A DNA stretch of 64,000 nucleotides from Prosapia bicincta (Eukaryota; Arthropoda; Insecta; Hemiptera; Cercopidae). Location of the stretch: positions 2,501 through 66,500 of the forward strand of contig JBAIZL010000238.1 of the NCBI GenBank assembly GCA_036971475.1, given 5' to 3'. A program made the position numbers and the translations under genes. A model generated the notes under the pieces. It worked only from the letters and a program-made list of their open reading frames with translations. It searched no databases and had not been told where the DNA came from. Positions 22,553-39,890 of the stretch are shown in pieces. The stretch's first letter is position 1, and each line of letters begins with the position of its first letter.

Positions 22553-25137
22553 GAAACGTTTGCATTATTCCACAGCAGTTATAAACGGTGGCGACCCCGT
22601 GTGATGCAACGAGTCGGCTAAGGCGAGATATAAGCCTTGTTGAAACGTTTACTTTATTCCACAGCAGTTATAAACGGTGGCGACCCCGTTGTGATGCAAC
22701 GAGTCGGCTTAGGCGAGATATAAGCCTTGTTGAAACGTTTGCTTTATTCCACAGCAGTTATAAACGGTGGCGACCCCGTGTGATGCAACGAGTCGGCTTA
22801 GGCGAGATATAAGCCTTGTTGAAACGTTTGCTTTATTCCACAGTAGTTATAAACGGTGGCGACCCCGTGTGATGCAACGAGTCGGCTTAGGCGAGATATA
22901 AGCCTTGTTGAAACGTTTGCTTTATTCCACAGCAGTTATAAACGGTGGCGACCCCGTTGTGATGCAACGAGTCAGCTTAGGCGAGATATAAGCCTTGTTG
23001 AAACGTTTGCTTTATTCCACAGCAGTTATAAACGGTGGCGACCCCGTGTGATGCAACGAGTCGGCTTAGGCGAGATATAAGCCTTGTTGAAACGTTTGCT
23101 TTATTCCACAGCAGTTATAAACGGTGGCGACCCCGTGTGATGCAACGAGTCGGCTTAGGCGAGATATAAGCCTTGTTGAAACGTTTGCTTTATACCACAG
23201 CAGTTATAAACGGTGGCGACCCCGTGTGATGCAACGAGTCAGCTTAGGCGAGATATAAGCCTTGTTTAAACGTTTGCTTTATTCCACAGCAGTTATAAAC
23301 GGTGGCGACCCCGTGTGATGCAACGAGTCGGCTTAGGCGAGATATAAGCCTTGTTTAAACGTTTGCTTTATTCCACAGCAGTTATAAACGGTGGCGACCC
23401 CGTGTGATGCAACGAGTCGGCTTAGGCGAGATATAAGCCTTGTTGAAACGTTTGCTTTATTCCACAGCAGTTATAAACGGTGGCGACCCCGTGTGATGCA
23501 ACGAGTCGGCTTAGGCGAGATATAAGCCTTGTTGAAACGTTTGCTTTATTCCACAGCAGTTATAAACGGTGGCGACCCCGTGTGATGCAACGAGTCGGCT
23601 TAGGCGAGATATAAGCCTTGTTGAAACGTTTGCTTTATTCCACAGCAGTTATAAACGGTGGCGACCCCGTGTGATGCAACGAGTCGGCTTAGGCGAGATA
23701 TAAGCCTTGTTGAAACGTTTGCTTTATTCCACAGCAGTTATAAACGGTGGCGACCCCGTGTGATGCAACGAGTCGGCTTAGGCGAGATATAAGCCTTGTT
23801 GAAACGTTTGCTTTATTCCACAGCAGTTATAAACGGTGGCGACCCCGTGTGATGCAACGAGTCGGCTTAGGCGAGATATATGCCTTGTTGAAACGTTTGC
23901 TTTATTCCACAGCAGTTATAAACGGTGGCGACCCCGTGTGATGCAACGAGTAGGCTTAGGCGAGATATAAGCCTTGTTGAAACGTTTGCTTTATTCCACA
24001 GCAGTTATAAACGGTGGCGACCCCGTGTGATGCAACGAGTAGGCTTAGGCGAGATATAAGCCTTGTTGAAACGTTTGCTTTATTCCACAGCAGTTATAAA
24101 CGGTGGCGACCCCGTGTGATGCAACGAGTCGGCATAGGCGAGATATAAGCCTTGTTGAAACGTTTGCTTTATTCCACAGCAGTTATAAACGGTGGCGACC
24201 CCGTGTGATGCAACGAGTAGGCTTAGGCGAGATATAAGCCTTGTTGAAACGTTTGCTTTATTCCACAGCAGTTATAAACGGTGGCGACCCCGTGTGATGC
24301 AACGAGTCGGCTTAGGCGAGATATAAGCCTTGTTGAAACGTTTGCTTTATTCCACAGCAGTTATAAACGGTGGCGACCCCGTGTGATGCAACGAGTCGGC
24401 TTCGGCGAGATATAAGCCTTGTTGAAACGTTTGCTTTATTCCACAGCAGTTATAAACGGTGGCGACCCCGTTGTGATGCAACGAGTCGGCTTAGGCGAGA
24501 TATAAGCCTTGTTGAAACGTTTGCTTTATTCCACAGCAGTTATAAACGGTGGCGACCCCGTGTGATGCAACGAGTCGGCTTAGGCGAGATATAAGCCTTG
24601 TTGAAACGTTTGCTTTATTCCACAGCAGTTATAAACGGTGGCGACCCCGTGTGATGCAACGAGTCGGCTTAGGCGAGATATAAGCCTTGTTGAAACGTTT
24701 GCTTTATTCCACAGCAGTTATAAACGGTGGCGACCCCGTGTGATGCAACGAGTCGGCTTAGGCGAGATATAAGCCTTGTTGAAACGTTTGCTTTATTCCA
24801 CAGCAGTTATAAACGGTGGCGACCCCGTGTGATGCAACGAGTCGGCTTAGGCGAGATATAAGCCTTGTTGAAACGTTTGCTTTATTCCACAGCAGTTATA
24901 AACGGTGGCGACCCCGTGTGGTGCAACGAGTCGGCTTATGCGAGATATAAGCCTTGTTGAAACGTTTGCTTTATTCCACAGCAGTTATAAACGGTGGCGA
25001 CCCCGTGTGATGCAACGAGTCGGCTTAGGCGAGATATAAGCCTTGTTGAAACGTTTGCTTTATTCCACAGCAGTTATAAACGGTGGCGACCCTGTGTGAT
25101 GCAACGAGTCGGCTTAGGCGAGATATAAGCCTTGTTA
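22553..25137 (+). repeat. 89-bp satellite array, about 29 copies
   Basis: Head-to-tail units of 89 bp, very homogeneous (0-3 differences per unit by eye). Three units, near 22,689, 22,952 and 24,470, carry one extra T (ccccgttgtg) and are 90 bp. Each unit includes ggcgaccccgtgtgatgc and a small hairpin, ggctta-(9 nt)-taagcc. The 64-74-codon ORFs that recur across it are satellite translation. Since 89 is not a multiple of 3, no long ORF survives. The sharp homogeneity implies recent amplification or ongoing homogenisation. Confidence 0.97.
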
Positions 25138-26070
25138 ATCCATCACATCGTCTTCAATGTTATTGTACATCATCGCTTTTAAACTCTTATAGGATCATTA
25201 AACGATCAAAATAAAGTAATGGCAAACATTCAAACACCGCAAAACATAATTAAAAGTAAATAATATTACAAGTTACCTAAAATTAGACATTATGTACTAG
25301 GGTGATTATTTTTGGGTAACTTGTAACATAAATGTTTTTAAAAATTATGTTAGTGGATTTGGCGTTTTCGCCAATATTTGTATTGCCATATATTGTACCA
25401 CTGTGCTCTTGATATGCAGTATATCAGTATACGGTTACTAATATGTTGGTTTTTCAACTAAAAATATCGTGTACTCAATATTTTCTACACCGTTCCGTTA
25501 GTTTTTTCCTGAGCTACTCTCAAAAGTCATAATGTATATTCTTTGAATAGTCAGCCCTAAATCCTACACTAACTTTATGATCAGTCAATAAACACAAACA
25601 CTATATGTCCTGTTGTTTCATTAAAAATAAAACAAAATTTAAATATGACACTATTTCCCAACTTTCATCAAAATCATTGTAAGATTGATATTACTGATTT
25701 CCGAACATGTGTTTCTCGCCTGGTAATATCCATGCACTACCCTACCGTTCTGTTGTGGTCTGTTTATACAGATCTTTATTCAACTAACAAAAAATACCTA
25801 ACCTAATAGTTTAAGGCCGTTTTTGTTGTAGAAACTAAACGTATTGTTGGTTAAAGCTCAACCCTTTTTTTCTTTAGTAAATTTTGTATATTTAGTAACA
25901 TGACTATCACATAACACTGATTCTAGTACTATGCCTCAATTTATTATCTGTCTTTAATGTCATGATTTATCTAAGGCCCTTGATCTTTCAGATATTTAGT
26001 TTTGGTTAATAAAGCCTCATCTTATTTTATTGTGCGTGTCATATAAGTCAAGGACTGTTTATATTTTGAG
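25138..26070. other. AT-rich non-coding DNA between two satellites
   Basis: Nothing recognisable. Confidence 0.4.
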
Positions 26071-26695
26071 ATAATGACGTGTTGGTTAGTATGTGAGATG
26101 ATGACGTGTTGGTTAGTATGTGAGATGATGACGTGTTGGTTAGTATGTGAGATGATGACGTGTTGGTTAGTATGTGAGATGATGTCGTGTTGGTTAGTAT
26201 GTGAGATGATGACGTGTTGGTTAGTATGTGAGATGATGACGTGTTGGTTAGTATGTGAGATGATGACGTGTTGGTTAGTATGTGAGATGATGACGTGTTG
26301 GTTAGTATGTGAGATGATGACGTGTTGGTTAGTATGTGAGATGATGACGTGTTGGTTAGTATGTGAGATGATGACGTGTTGGTTAGTATGTGAGATGATG
26401 ACGTGTTGGTTAGTATGTGAGATGATGACGTGTTGGTTAGTATGTGAGATGTGACGTGTTGGTTAGTATGTGAGATGATGACGTGTTGGTTAGTATGTGA
26501 GAAGATGACGTGTTGGTTAGTATGTGAGATGATGACGTGTTGGTTAGTATGTGAGATGATGACGTGTTGGTTAGTATGTGAGATGATGACGTGTTGGTTA
26601 GTATGTGAGATGATGACGTGTTGGTTAGTGTGTGAGATGTTGACGTGTTGGTAGTATGTGAGATGATGACGTGTTGGTTAGTATGTGAGATGATG
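26071..26695 (+). repeat. 27-bp satellite array, about 23 copies
   Basis: The unit is close to atgacgtgttggttagtatg plus tgagatg. Because 27 is a multiple of 3, it reads as a 9-residue repeat (MTCWLVCEM) for 126 and 67 codons, split by a 3-bp-class length change near 26,448 and another at 26,651. There is no start context, signal peptide or flanking coding sequence, so I call it a minisatellite. Confidence 0.95.
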
Positions 26696-32247
<5,552 letters not shown>

Positions 32248-32563
32248 ATTTCTGCACATAAGGAGACGTTTTAGTAAAATTGTGTATCTTGTTTAGATGA
32301 TTAGTTGAAAAGTTACATGAGAAAAGATTTCTTAAAATTGCTCACCCATTATCATGCGCTAATGTAGGTCCAGCATTTTGCCATGACAGTAACATAAATT
32401 ATCAATGAGTAAGACACGTTGTGACATAATGAAATCATCTACTATATGTATCGTAAAATGAAATATATGTCACGCAATATCTTGATATAGTTTACATTTT
32501 ATTATTCACGAACTTTATCTAGATCAAAACGTATATTACGAAAATCAGTTAACACTTTTTGAA
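32248..32563. other. AT-rich spacer between LINE and 42-bp satellite
   Basis: No gene. 32,345-32,375 (attatcatgcgctaatg) recurs at 38,130-38,150 and, diverged, at 47,820, so a fragment of the 35.7 kb family is present. Confidence 0.4.
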
Positions 32564-34592
32564 CACGAGTGAGAAGCAATACATAAACAGGTTTTACCGA
32601 CATCTCACGAGTGAGAAGCAATACATAAATAAGTTTCACCGACATCTCAGGAGTGAGAAGCAATACATAAATATGTTTCACCGACATCTCACGAGTAAGA
32701 TGCAATACATAAATAAGTTTCACCGACATCTCACGAATGAGAAGCAATACATAAATAAGTTTCACCGACATCTCACGAGTGAGAAGCAATACATAAATAA
32801 GTTTCACCGACATCTCACGAGTGAGAAGCAATACATAAATAAGTTTCACCGACATCTCACGAGTGAGAAGCGATACATAAATAAGTTTCACCGATATCTC
32901 ACGAGTGAAAAGCAATACATAAATAAGTTTCACCGACATCTCACGAGTGAGAAGCGATACATAAATAAGTTTCACCGACATCTCAGGAGTGAGAAGCAAT
33001 ACATAAATAAGTTTCACCGACATCTCACGAGTGAGAAGCAATACATAAATAAGTTTCACCGACATCTCACGAGTGAGAAGCAATACATAAATAAGTTTCA
33101 CCGACATCTCACGAGTGAGAAGCGATACATAAATAAGTTTCACCGACATCTCAGGAGTGAGAAGCAATACATAAATAAGTTTCACCGACATCTCAGGAGT
33201 GAGAAGCAATACATAAATAAGTTTCACCGACATCTCACGAGTGAGAAGCAATACATAAATAAGTTTCACCGACATATCACGAGTGAGAAGCAATACATTA
33301 ATAAGTTTCACCGACATCTCACGAGTGAGAAACAATACATAAATACGTTTCACCGACATCTCACGAGTGAGAAGCAATACATAAATAGAGAGAAGCAATA
33401 CATAAATAAGTTTCACCGACATCTCACGAGAGAGAAGCAATACATAAATAAGTTTCACCGACATCTCACGAGTGAGAAGTAATACATATACGTTTCACCT
33501 ACATCTCACGAGAGAGAAGCATTACATAAATAAGTTTTACCGACATCTCACGAGGGAGAAGCAATACATAAATAAGTTTCACCGACATTTTACGAGTGAG
33601 AAGCAATACAAAAATAAGTTTCACCGACATCTCACGAGTGAGAAGCAATACATAAATATGTTTCACCGACATCTCACGAGAGAGAAGCAATACATAAATT
33701 ATTTTCACTGACAACTCACGAGTGAGAAGCAATACATAAATAAGTTTCACCGACATCTCACTAGTGAGAAGCAATACATAAATAAGTTTCACCGATATCT
33801 CACGACTGAGAAGCAATACATAAATAAGTTTCACCGACATCTCACGAGAGAGAAGCAATACACAAATACGTTTCACCGACATCTCACGAGAGAGAAGCAA
33901 TACATAAATAGGTTTCACCGACATCTCACGAGAGAGAAGCAATATATAAATAAGTTTCACCGACATCTCACGAGTGAAAAGCAATACATATATAAGTTTC
34001 ACTGACATCTCACGATAGAGAAGCAATACGTAAATAAGTTTCACCGACATCTCACGACTGAGAAGCAATACATAAATAAGTTTCACCGACATCTCACGAG
34101 AGAGAAGCAATACACAAATACGTTTCACCGACATCTCACGAGAGAGAAGCAATACACAAATACGTTTCACCGACATCTCACGAGAGAGAAGCAATACATA
34201 AATAAGTTTCACCGACATCTCACGAGAGAGAAGCAATACACAAATACGTTTCACCGACATCTCACGAGAGAGAAGCAATACATAAATAGGTTTCACCGAC
34301 ATCTCACGAGAGAGAAGCAATATATAAATAAGTTTCACCGACATCTCACGAGTGAAAAGCAATACATAAATAACTTTCACCGATATCTCACGAGTGAGAA
34401 ACAATACATAAATTAGTTTCACTGACATCTCACGATAGAGAAGCAATACGTAAATAAGTTTCACCGATATCTCACGAGTGAGAAGCAATACATAAATAAG
34501 TTTCACTGACATCTCACGATAGAGAAGCAATACGTAAATAAGTTTCACCGATATCTCACGAGTGAGAAGCAATACATAAATTAGTTTCACTT
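32564..34592. repeat. 42-bp satellite array, about 48 copies, higher-order structure
   Basis: The unit on the plus strand contains gagaagcaatacataaataa then gtttcaccgacatctcacga. 42 is a multiple of 3, so both strands stay open: SEKQYINKFHRHLT-like repeats on plus (32,559-33,482), MSVKLIYVLLLTRE-like repeats on minus (32,502-33,464 and 33,499-34,590). One unit is truncated near 33,385. In the right half, variant units recur in the same order with a period of 378 bp (9 units): the 'cacaaatacg' variant at 33,861 and 34,239 is followed each time by the same series of variants. No flanking coding context, so not a gene. Confidence 0.96.
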
Positions 34593-35485
34593 TGCTTACT
34601 AACTCACAAGTTGCAGTAGTTACTCAAGTAACAAAATTGCTAATTTATAAAATGTCAAGAGTTTTGCAAGAAAAGACATGTTGAGGTTTTGCTGCCTCCT
34701 TAGTAAGAGTTCGAATTATTTATAATTTTATCAAATTGAAGCAGTTTCTAAGGATTCAATTCCTTCCTTTTCAATAAATGAGGAAAATTAATTCTAAAAG
34801 TTTTTTGGTAATGACGCTTTCACCTTTAGAAGTAACGTAATTGGCTAAAGCTTAAAGAACTGGTAAAGTCAACATTTTTTTTTCACCGGCCATAACCAAA
34901 ATAACTATATGTTTCCAATTATTCTATTACATTTCTTAAAGAAGTTTTTTTTGCATTAAAAAAAAAATAATGAGAATTGCATTTTTAATCATCTTCTATA
35001 ATTTTAGATCCGTTATAAAGTCATATTTGTCACTACACCTTATTCTATGGCGATAATTTTGAGGAAATATTTTCAGATATTTGATGCCTTGAAGTTAATG
35101 AGATCTTGTGTTTAACGTTCAACTACAGAATGATTAGGATCCTTTGCTCATGGATATGGCTTCACCAATTTCGATATAAATTCCTACAATTTTTAACCTA
35201 CAAAGCGTCCTCACTTATATATATGTATTTTAATGAATGAAACAGATGTATAAATGGCGCGATATTAGGGATGTATTATGATATAGGTAGGTATATGTTG
35301 TATAAATAAGTGGCAGTGTGAATGTTAGTGATAAGTGGGTACATTATAGTTCAGTATAGTAGGAAGTAAGCAGCGATTAAAGAAAGAATGGAAATAGTAT
35401 TACAGGAAAAATAAGAGTTCGAGTGACAGAAACTGTATTATCTCTTTTCTATCAGTAATTTTTTACTATGATTGTATGTTGATTC

Positions 35486-35488
<3 letters not shown>
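34593..35488. other. AT-rich non-coding DNA
   Basis: Nothing recognisable. Confidence 0.4.

Positions 35489-35549
<61 letters not shown>
35489..35549. repeat. (TA)n microsatellite
   Basis: TA tract of about 61 bp. Confidence 0.95.
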
Positions 35550-35551
<2 letters not shown>

Positions 35552-36439
35552 ATTTTAAATATATATTTAACTGGAACCTTCTTTTCAGATAATCTCACCT
35601 CAAACATAACCTTAAGTTGAGTTCAGCAGATGCTCTATGCGTAGCTTCACCTTGTCAGTTTGCCACAGACGAGATGAAGATAAGGGCGAAATGGAAAGAT
35701 TGGACCTCAGAATTTTTAGTGCAAGGCGATATAATTATTCACTTCTTTCTCAATTTCACAATCACAGAGACTATTTATACCATAATTAATGTCAGGATTA
35801 CAGTTTGAGAGAACTTTTTCATTTTGTAGCACAACAGACCTCAAGGAATTTTGTTCTTTTCGTAATTACAAAATTAAATATAAATTATACTGGTCTAGAG
35901 TTATTGGAATTACTTAAACCATTGCAATGGCATTAACGTTTAGAGATTGTTGTACACATTTTAAAAACTTTTGAAAATATGATACAAATTTTATTTTATT
36001 TTAGGGATATATTTTACGATGAATCAATCTAAATACAAATATATTATTCGAACGTTTTAAGTGCAATAAAATGGCAAATCTTTATGTGCAACAATAGGCT
36101 TTTTAATTAAACATATAATATGGTAAACATCTAGCTCTAACAGACATTGAAGGCTTACAAACTGCTGCTCCAAGCGTGAAACTGACAAGGCTCAAGTTAA
36201 TCATATTGCTCACGTCATTCAAGTTGAATAAGGTTTGCAACTAATTAAATATAATCCCCTCAGTGACGTCAGAAGAATTACTTCCATGCCGAGGCTTATA
36301 ATTTCATCAGGATGTTTGCCCACAGTCTTTAGGAGGAATCCAGAATGTAGTGAATATTTGTAGAAGAGTATTTTATTAGGAACAAATAACTAATTTCTTG
36401 TAAAACTTGATAAAGTAAACTCTTTGTAAAGGTATATAA

Positions 36440-37025
36440 GTGCAGTGCATAGTTGGAATTATATTAGCTTTAACAACTTTTAAAAATGATGAAGAAAAAC
36501 AATCTTTTGGTTATTTTATTCAGCTTTATGGGATAAATAAAAATAATAACATTGAAATTTAATAGTAAAAGTAATATTTATTGAGGAATAAATTAATATC
36601 ATTGTGTCTTGTATTTAGCTTTACAACTGATTTTGTTTCAGACTTGGACATTTATATGCTTTTGTTACTTAGAGTGAATTTCTGTTTTTTGTTTCTACTT
36701 GATCCTACATTGTCTTCTATCATCTCATGGTATTTGGCCTATATTATCCCAAGCATGTTAATTCCATGTAAAATAAATGGTAAACTTATATAAGAGTTAT
36801 GCATAAATGGAATATATTATTCTTAATAACTTTAAAAAATACCGTAAGTATAAAGTTTCTTGATTTTTATTTTATATGCTTTGCGGGATAAATGGAAATA
36901 ACCACGTAGGAATTTAGTAATACCAAATTTTTGTATTGATGAATAAATTTATATCACCGTTTTTGGATCTTTTCTATAAACTCATTTTGATTCCCATAAG
37001 GTCATTAATGTGCTACTGTTACTTA
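36440..37025 (+). repeat. Internal tandem duplication within copy 1
   Basis: 36,440-36,690 and 36,800-37,025 are diverged direct copies about 355 bp apart: both run through 'gcat..tggaat.atatta', 'ttatgggataaat' / 'tttgcgggataaat', 'ttgatgaataaattta'-like and 'gttacttaga' / 'gttacttaca' stretches. Copy 2 of the large segment (46.5-46.75 kb) has only one. Confidence 0.55.
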
Positions 37026-37030
37026 CAATT

Positions 37031-37083
37031 ATAAATATAAATATAAATATAAATATAAATATAAATATAAATATAAATATACA
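37031..37083. repeat. (TATAAA)n microsatellite
   Basis: Six-base tandem repeat abutting the left arm of the palindrome. Confidence 0.95.
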
Positions 37084-37090
37084 TATATAT

Positions 37091-37284
37091 TAAAACAACA
37101 TAGGTTATTCAAATACAAGAATATTTATTAATTTATATCCAAAGCTTTTCGTTGGTAAACAGTACCAACATCGTCAGGAATAAAAATTTTCATTCCTGAT
37201 GATGTTGGTACTGTTTACCAACGAAAAGCTTTGGATATAAATTAATAAATATTCTTGTATTTAAATAACCTATGTTGTTTAAAA
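37091..37284. repeat. Near-perfect palindrome with hammerhead-like core in each arm
   Basis: Arms of about 90 bp (37,091-37,180 and 37,192-37,284) flank a spacer of about 10 nt; only a few mismatches. The right arm, plus strand: ATTC (37,192-37,195), CTGATGA (37,196-37,202), an extra T, stem II GTTGGTA / TACCAAC (37,204-37,210 with 37,216-37,222), GAAA (37,223-37,226), an AA/TT stem III with 2-nt loop, T37,232 in the cleavage position, and GGAT (37,233-37,236), which pairs with ATTC using one G-U. The left arm carries the same on the minus strand, with CTGACGA (plus 37,171-37,177) and GAAA (plus 37,147-37,150). Flanked by (TATAAA)n and (TA)n, and absent from the paralogous segment at 46.8 kb. 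Confidence 0.7.
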
Positions 37285-37302
37285 TTACTAAACAAGAATA
37301 CG

Positions 37303-37307
<5 letters not shown>

Positions 37308-37373
<66 letters not shown>
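37308..37373. repeat. (TA)n microsatellite
   Basis: TA tract of about 66 bp, immediately to the right of the palindrome. Confidence 0.95.
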
Positions 37374-37377
<4 letters not shown>

Positions 37378-39890
37378 TTTTTTCTTGCTTCTACATTGTC
37401 TTATATTATTTAATGATTACACTGTTTTAATTGTTGGCCTGAAGAGTTTAATACTGAAGTGACTTGTAAAAATATCTCTAGTAAGCCTTTTTCATTTACA
37501 TACTCAATCTGTAAATACTTTTCTGTATCCTTTATGAAAGTTTGAATGTATGCAATGATTTGTTACTAAATTATCCAAAGAAAATTTAATAAAAAATTCT
37601 CCTAAAATCTCGCATTTGCAATCCCCTTATGTCCAATCATTCACATTTCCTGAATTACTTTTATTTTCCTAAAGAACACGTGGAATGCCCTACTATTACA
37701 TCCTCAATTTTCCTTACATGAATAAATTCGTCGAATCATTCGCTATGGTTGTTGTTTGTTTCAATTGGCTTTTAATATGTTTGAAACTTCCAGCATTTAT
37801 GCGGGATATTTTCAGGAAGGAGATGGTGCATTTAGTGTCCCACAACTAATACGGTACTACACTGCACTGCATTGGTACTATTTCCTGCTTTTTGTGAAGG
37901 GGGACTTACCGTGGACTTTATCAAACCGCTCATTTAGGCTGAGCTCTTTGAAATCATGGATTACTGTTATTTACAAGATCTATTTTCATAAATAAATATA
38001 TTTCGTACAGGTTAATGATAAAAGATAGAAAGAGTTGTTAAAAAGTAGTTCATTCACAATATGAACTAAGGCAAGCTATAGGACGAGACCTTATAAGATA
38101 TAGTTTGTAACTCTAACACCTAACTGTATAGATTATCATGCGCTAATGCAGCGAAAGTGTAGCATAATTTATTAGATACTATGACTCATCAGGTGGCAAG
38201 AAGAAAATCATTGACATTTTTGTAGGCGGAACGGTGTAAATATATGCGTATAATTTACTAAATAATAAAATGTAATACATTTATACCGAGATATATCTAA
38301 TTTTAGGAAAATCCAAAATCTTTTTTCCATACTAATAAAGAGTTATACAAAAACCAGTTCTACCAACACCGGCACCTTTTACTATTAACTGCAAAGCTAA
38401 TCATTAGACAAATTGCAACTTAAAAATGTCACAAAATATGTAGGGAAATGCCTTGTAAAGTTCATTTGAACTCTTTTCGAGCGACGAATATATTATTATT
38501 TGATCAAGAGAAAGAATATTCTATTGAATTCAATTTCTCTTCCTAAATAACTGTGAAAAATTAAATCCCAGAATATGGTTATTACAGTCGCCTCCTTATT
38601 ACGTCGTTTAAAGTGACTTTATTGGACAAACCTAAAGAACGGTTTGCCAGAAAGATTGTGCGTAGACGCACCCATCATTACATTCATTTATTAAACTTCT
38701 TTCTTGGAAAAGATGTTTATTATTATTATATTTCTTCAAAACACTAATTTCATTCATTTTCAATAATATAATTCTTAACCTACTTTACTTTTATTTTAGT
38801 TTATTGCATTTCTTATTATATAGCTTTCGTCTGTATTCAAAAGAATTTGATCAGTTTTGTTATGAACAAATTATAAACTTGTGCGTCATACGTTGACTAG
38901 AAAATGATTAATTTTTAAATGACTAATAGATTCTGCTCCACCAATTCCACTAGGTTTGCTATGTTTTTTTTAAGAAACTTCGCATTAAGATGTAATTTGA
39001 AAAACGATATTTTGATATAACGGTGAAACGCATGAAACATGTGAATTAAAAAGAAAGTGGAAACAATAGATCTTAACACGTATAATAAGAAGTGAGTAAT
39101 AACACCACATTTATAGATTTAGTACTGACAACGAAAATGATGTATGAAGAATCCTTGTCCATAACTCTTTAAGGAAACTTTTTAGTGAAAATGTAGAATA
39201 AAATTATAATATATTTCGTAATAAATTACTGTATTACATGATGCAATGAGATACTATACAGAGATATGACAATAATTGTTAAGAGTCTTATAACAACTAA
39301 TTCGAAGAATATTGATAATAAAGGCCTAACCTATTCAGCTAACGGTGGCGTGCACTTGGATCGTGTTTCTTTTCATCTACCTATTATTGGAAGATATAGG
39401 AGCGCAAATAGAAGCGTTATTATTACTATAATTGCTTCTCTGACTGTTTTGTGTACTTAATGTCTGACGGATTTTGGGGAGGTAGAACAAAATAAAAACT
39501 GATTAAATTAAAATCTCTTGACTTGACAGAATAGTAAAAAACAAAAAAAAAGATTTTGACCATAAATGAGCTTTATTCTATTGTAAAAATAGTATAAATA
39601 TGTAGTATACGTATTGTAAAGGTTACACAAACTACATCTTGCATTGTAATTTTGTAAGCATGGTTAAAATTGAACGAGCCGTTTCGTGTTATCGTTCAAC
39701 AACAAGAAATAACCACCCACCACCCAATAATTTCACCATTTGAATGTAAATTATTCGCTCATTGACAGTTCAATCTATTTTCCATTATAAATTTCCAAGT
39801 TTTCCTTCCATTGGTATATAGCTCTCTATGAACATAATAGAAACTAGATTTACTGTTCTGCGAACTGAATTGTAGTTTAAAAATTATTAT

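Larger units (their letters stand above)
35735..39890 (+). repeat. Segmental duplicate, copy 1 (partner 45.8-49.6 kb)
   Basis: Aligns in the same order and orientation to 45,795-49,600. Landmarks: tgaaggcttac ... ctcacgtcat.caagttgaataaggttt (36,145 / 46,230); agaagagtatttt (36,362 / 46,431); ctttgaaatcatg (37,945 / 47,065); atgactcatc (38,180 / 47,873); gtcgcctcc (38,588 / 48,275); caccaccca-like plus cattgacagttcaatctatt (39,715 / 49,455). Divergence is high, so the duplication is old. There are no conserved ORFs between copies, so the shared material is not protein-coding. Copy 1 also has an internal tandem duplication and the 37.1 kb foldback. Confidence 0.75.

Noticed and set aside
22588..24594. 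Recurrent 64-74 codon ORFs beginning MATPCDATSRLRRD
   Set aside because: They are the 89-bp satellite read through one 90-bp variant unit. Each ends within two to three units.
22553..25137. Hammerhead core or CRISPR-like array in the 89-bp satellite
   Set aside because: No CTGANGA box exists in the unit on either strand. Units are contiguous with no variable spacers, and the genome is eukaryotic.
32502..34590. 300-360 codon repeat proteins on both strands
   Set aside because: They arise from a 42-bp satellite with no stop in those frames. There is no flanking coding sequence or start context, and both strands are equally open.
32564..34592. Hammerhead core in the 42-bp satellite
   Set aside because: The minus strand has GAAAC and a GTGAGA string, but the required CTGANGA box and a closing stem are missing.
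38165..38200. CTGATGAGTC on the minus strand, a perfect hammerhead-box match
   Set aside because: No GAAA follows at a suitable distance, no stem II can be drawn, and the paralogous site at 47.87 kb does not keep the box.
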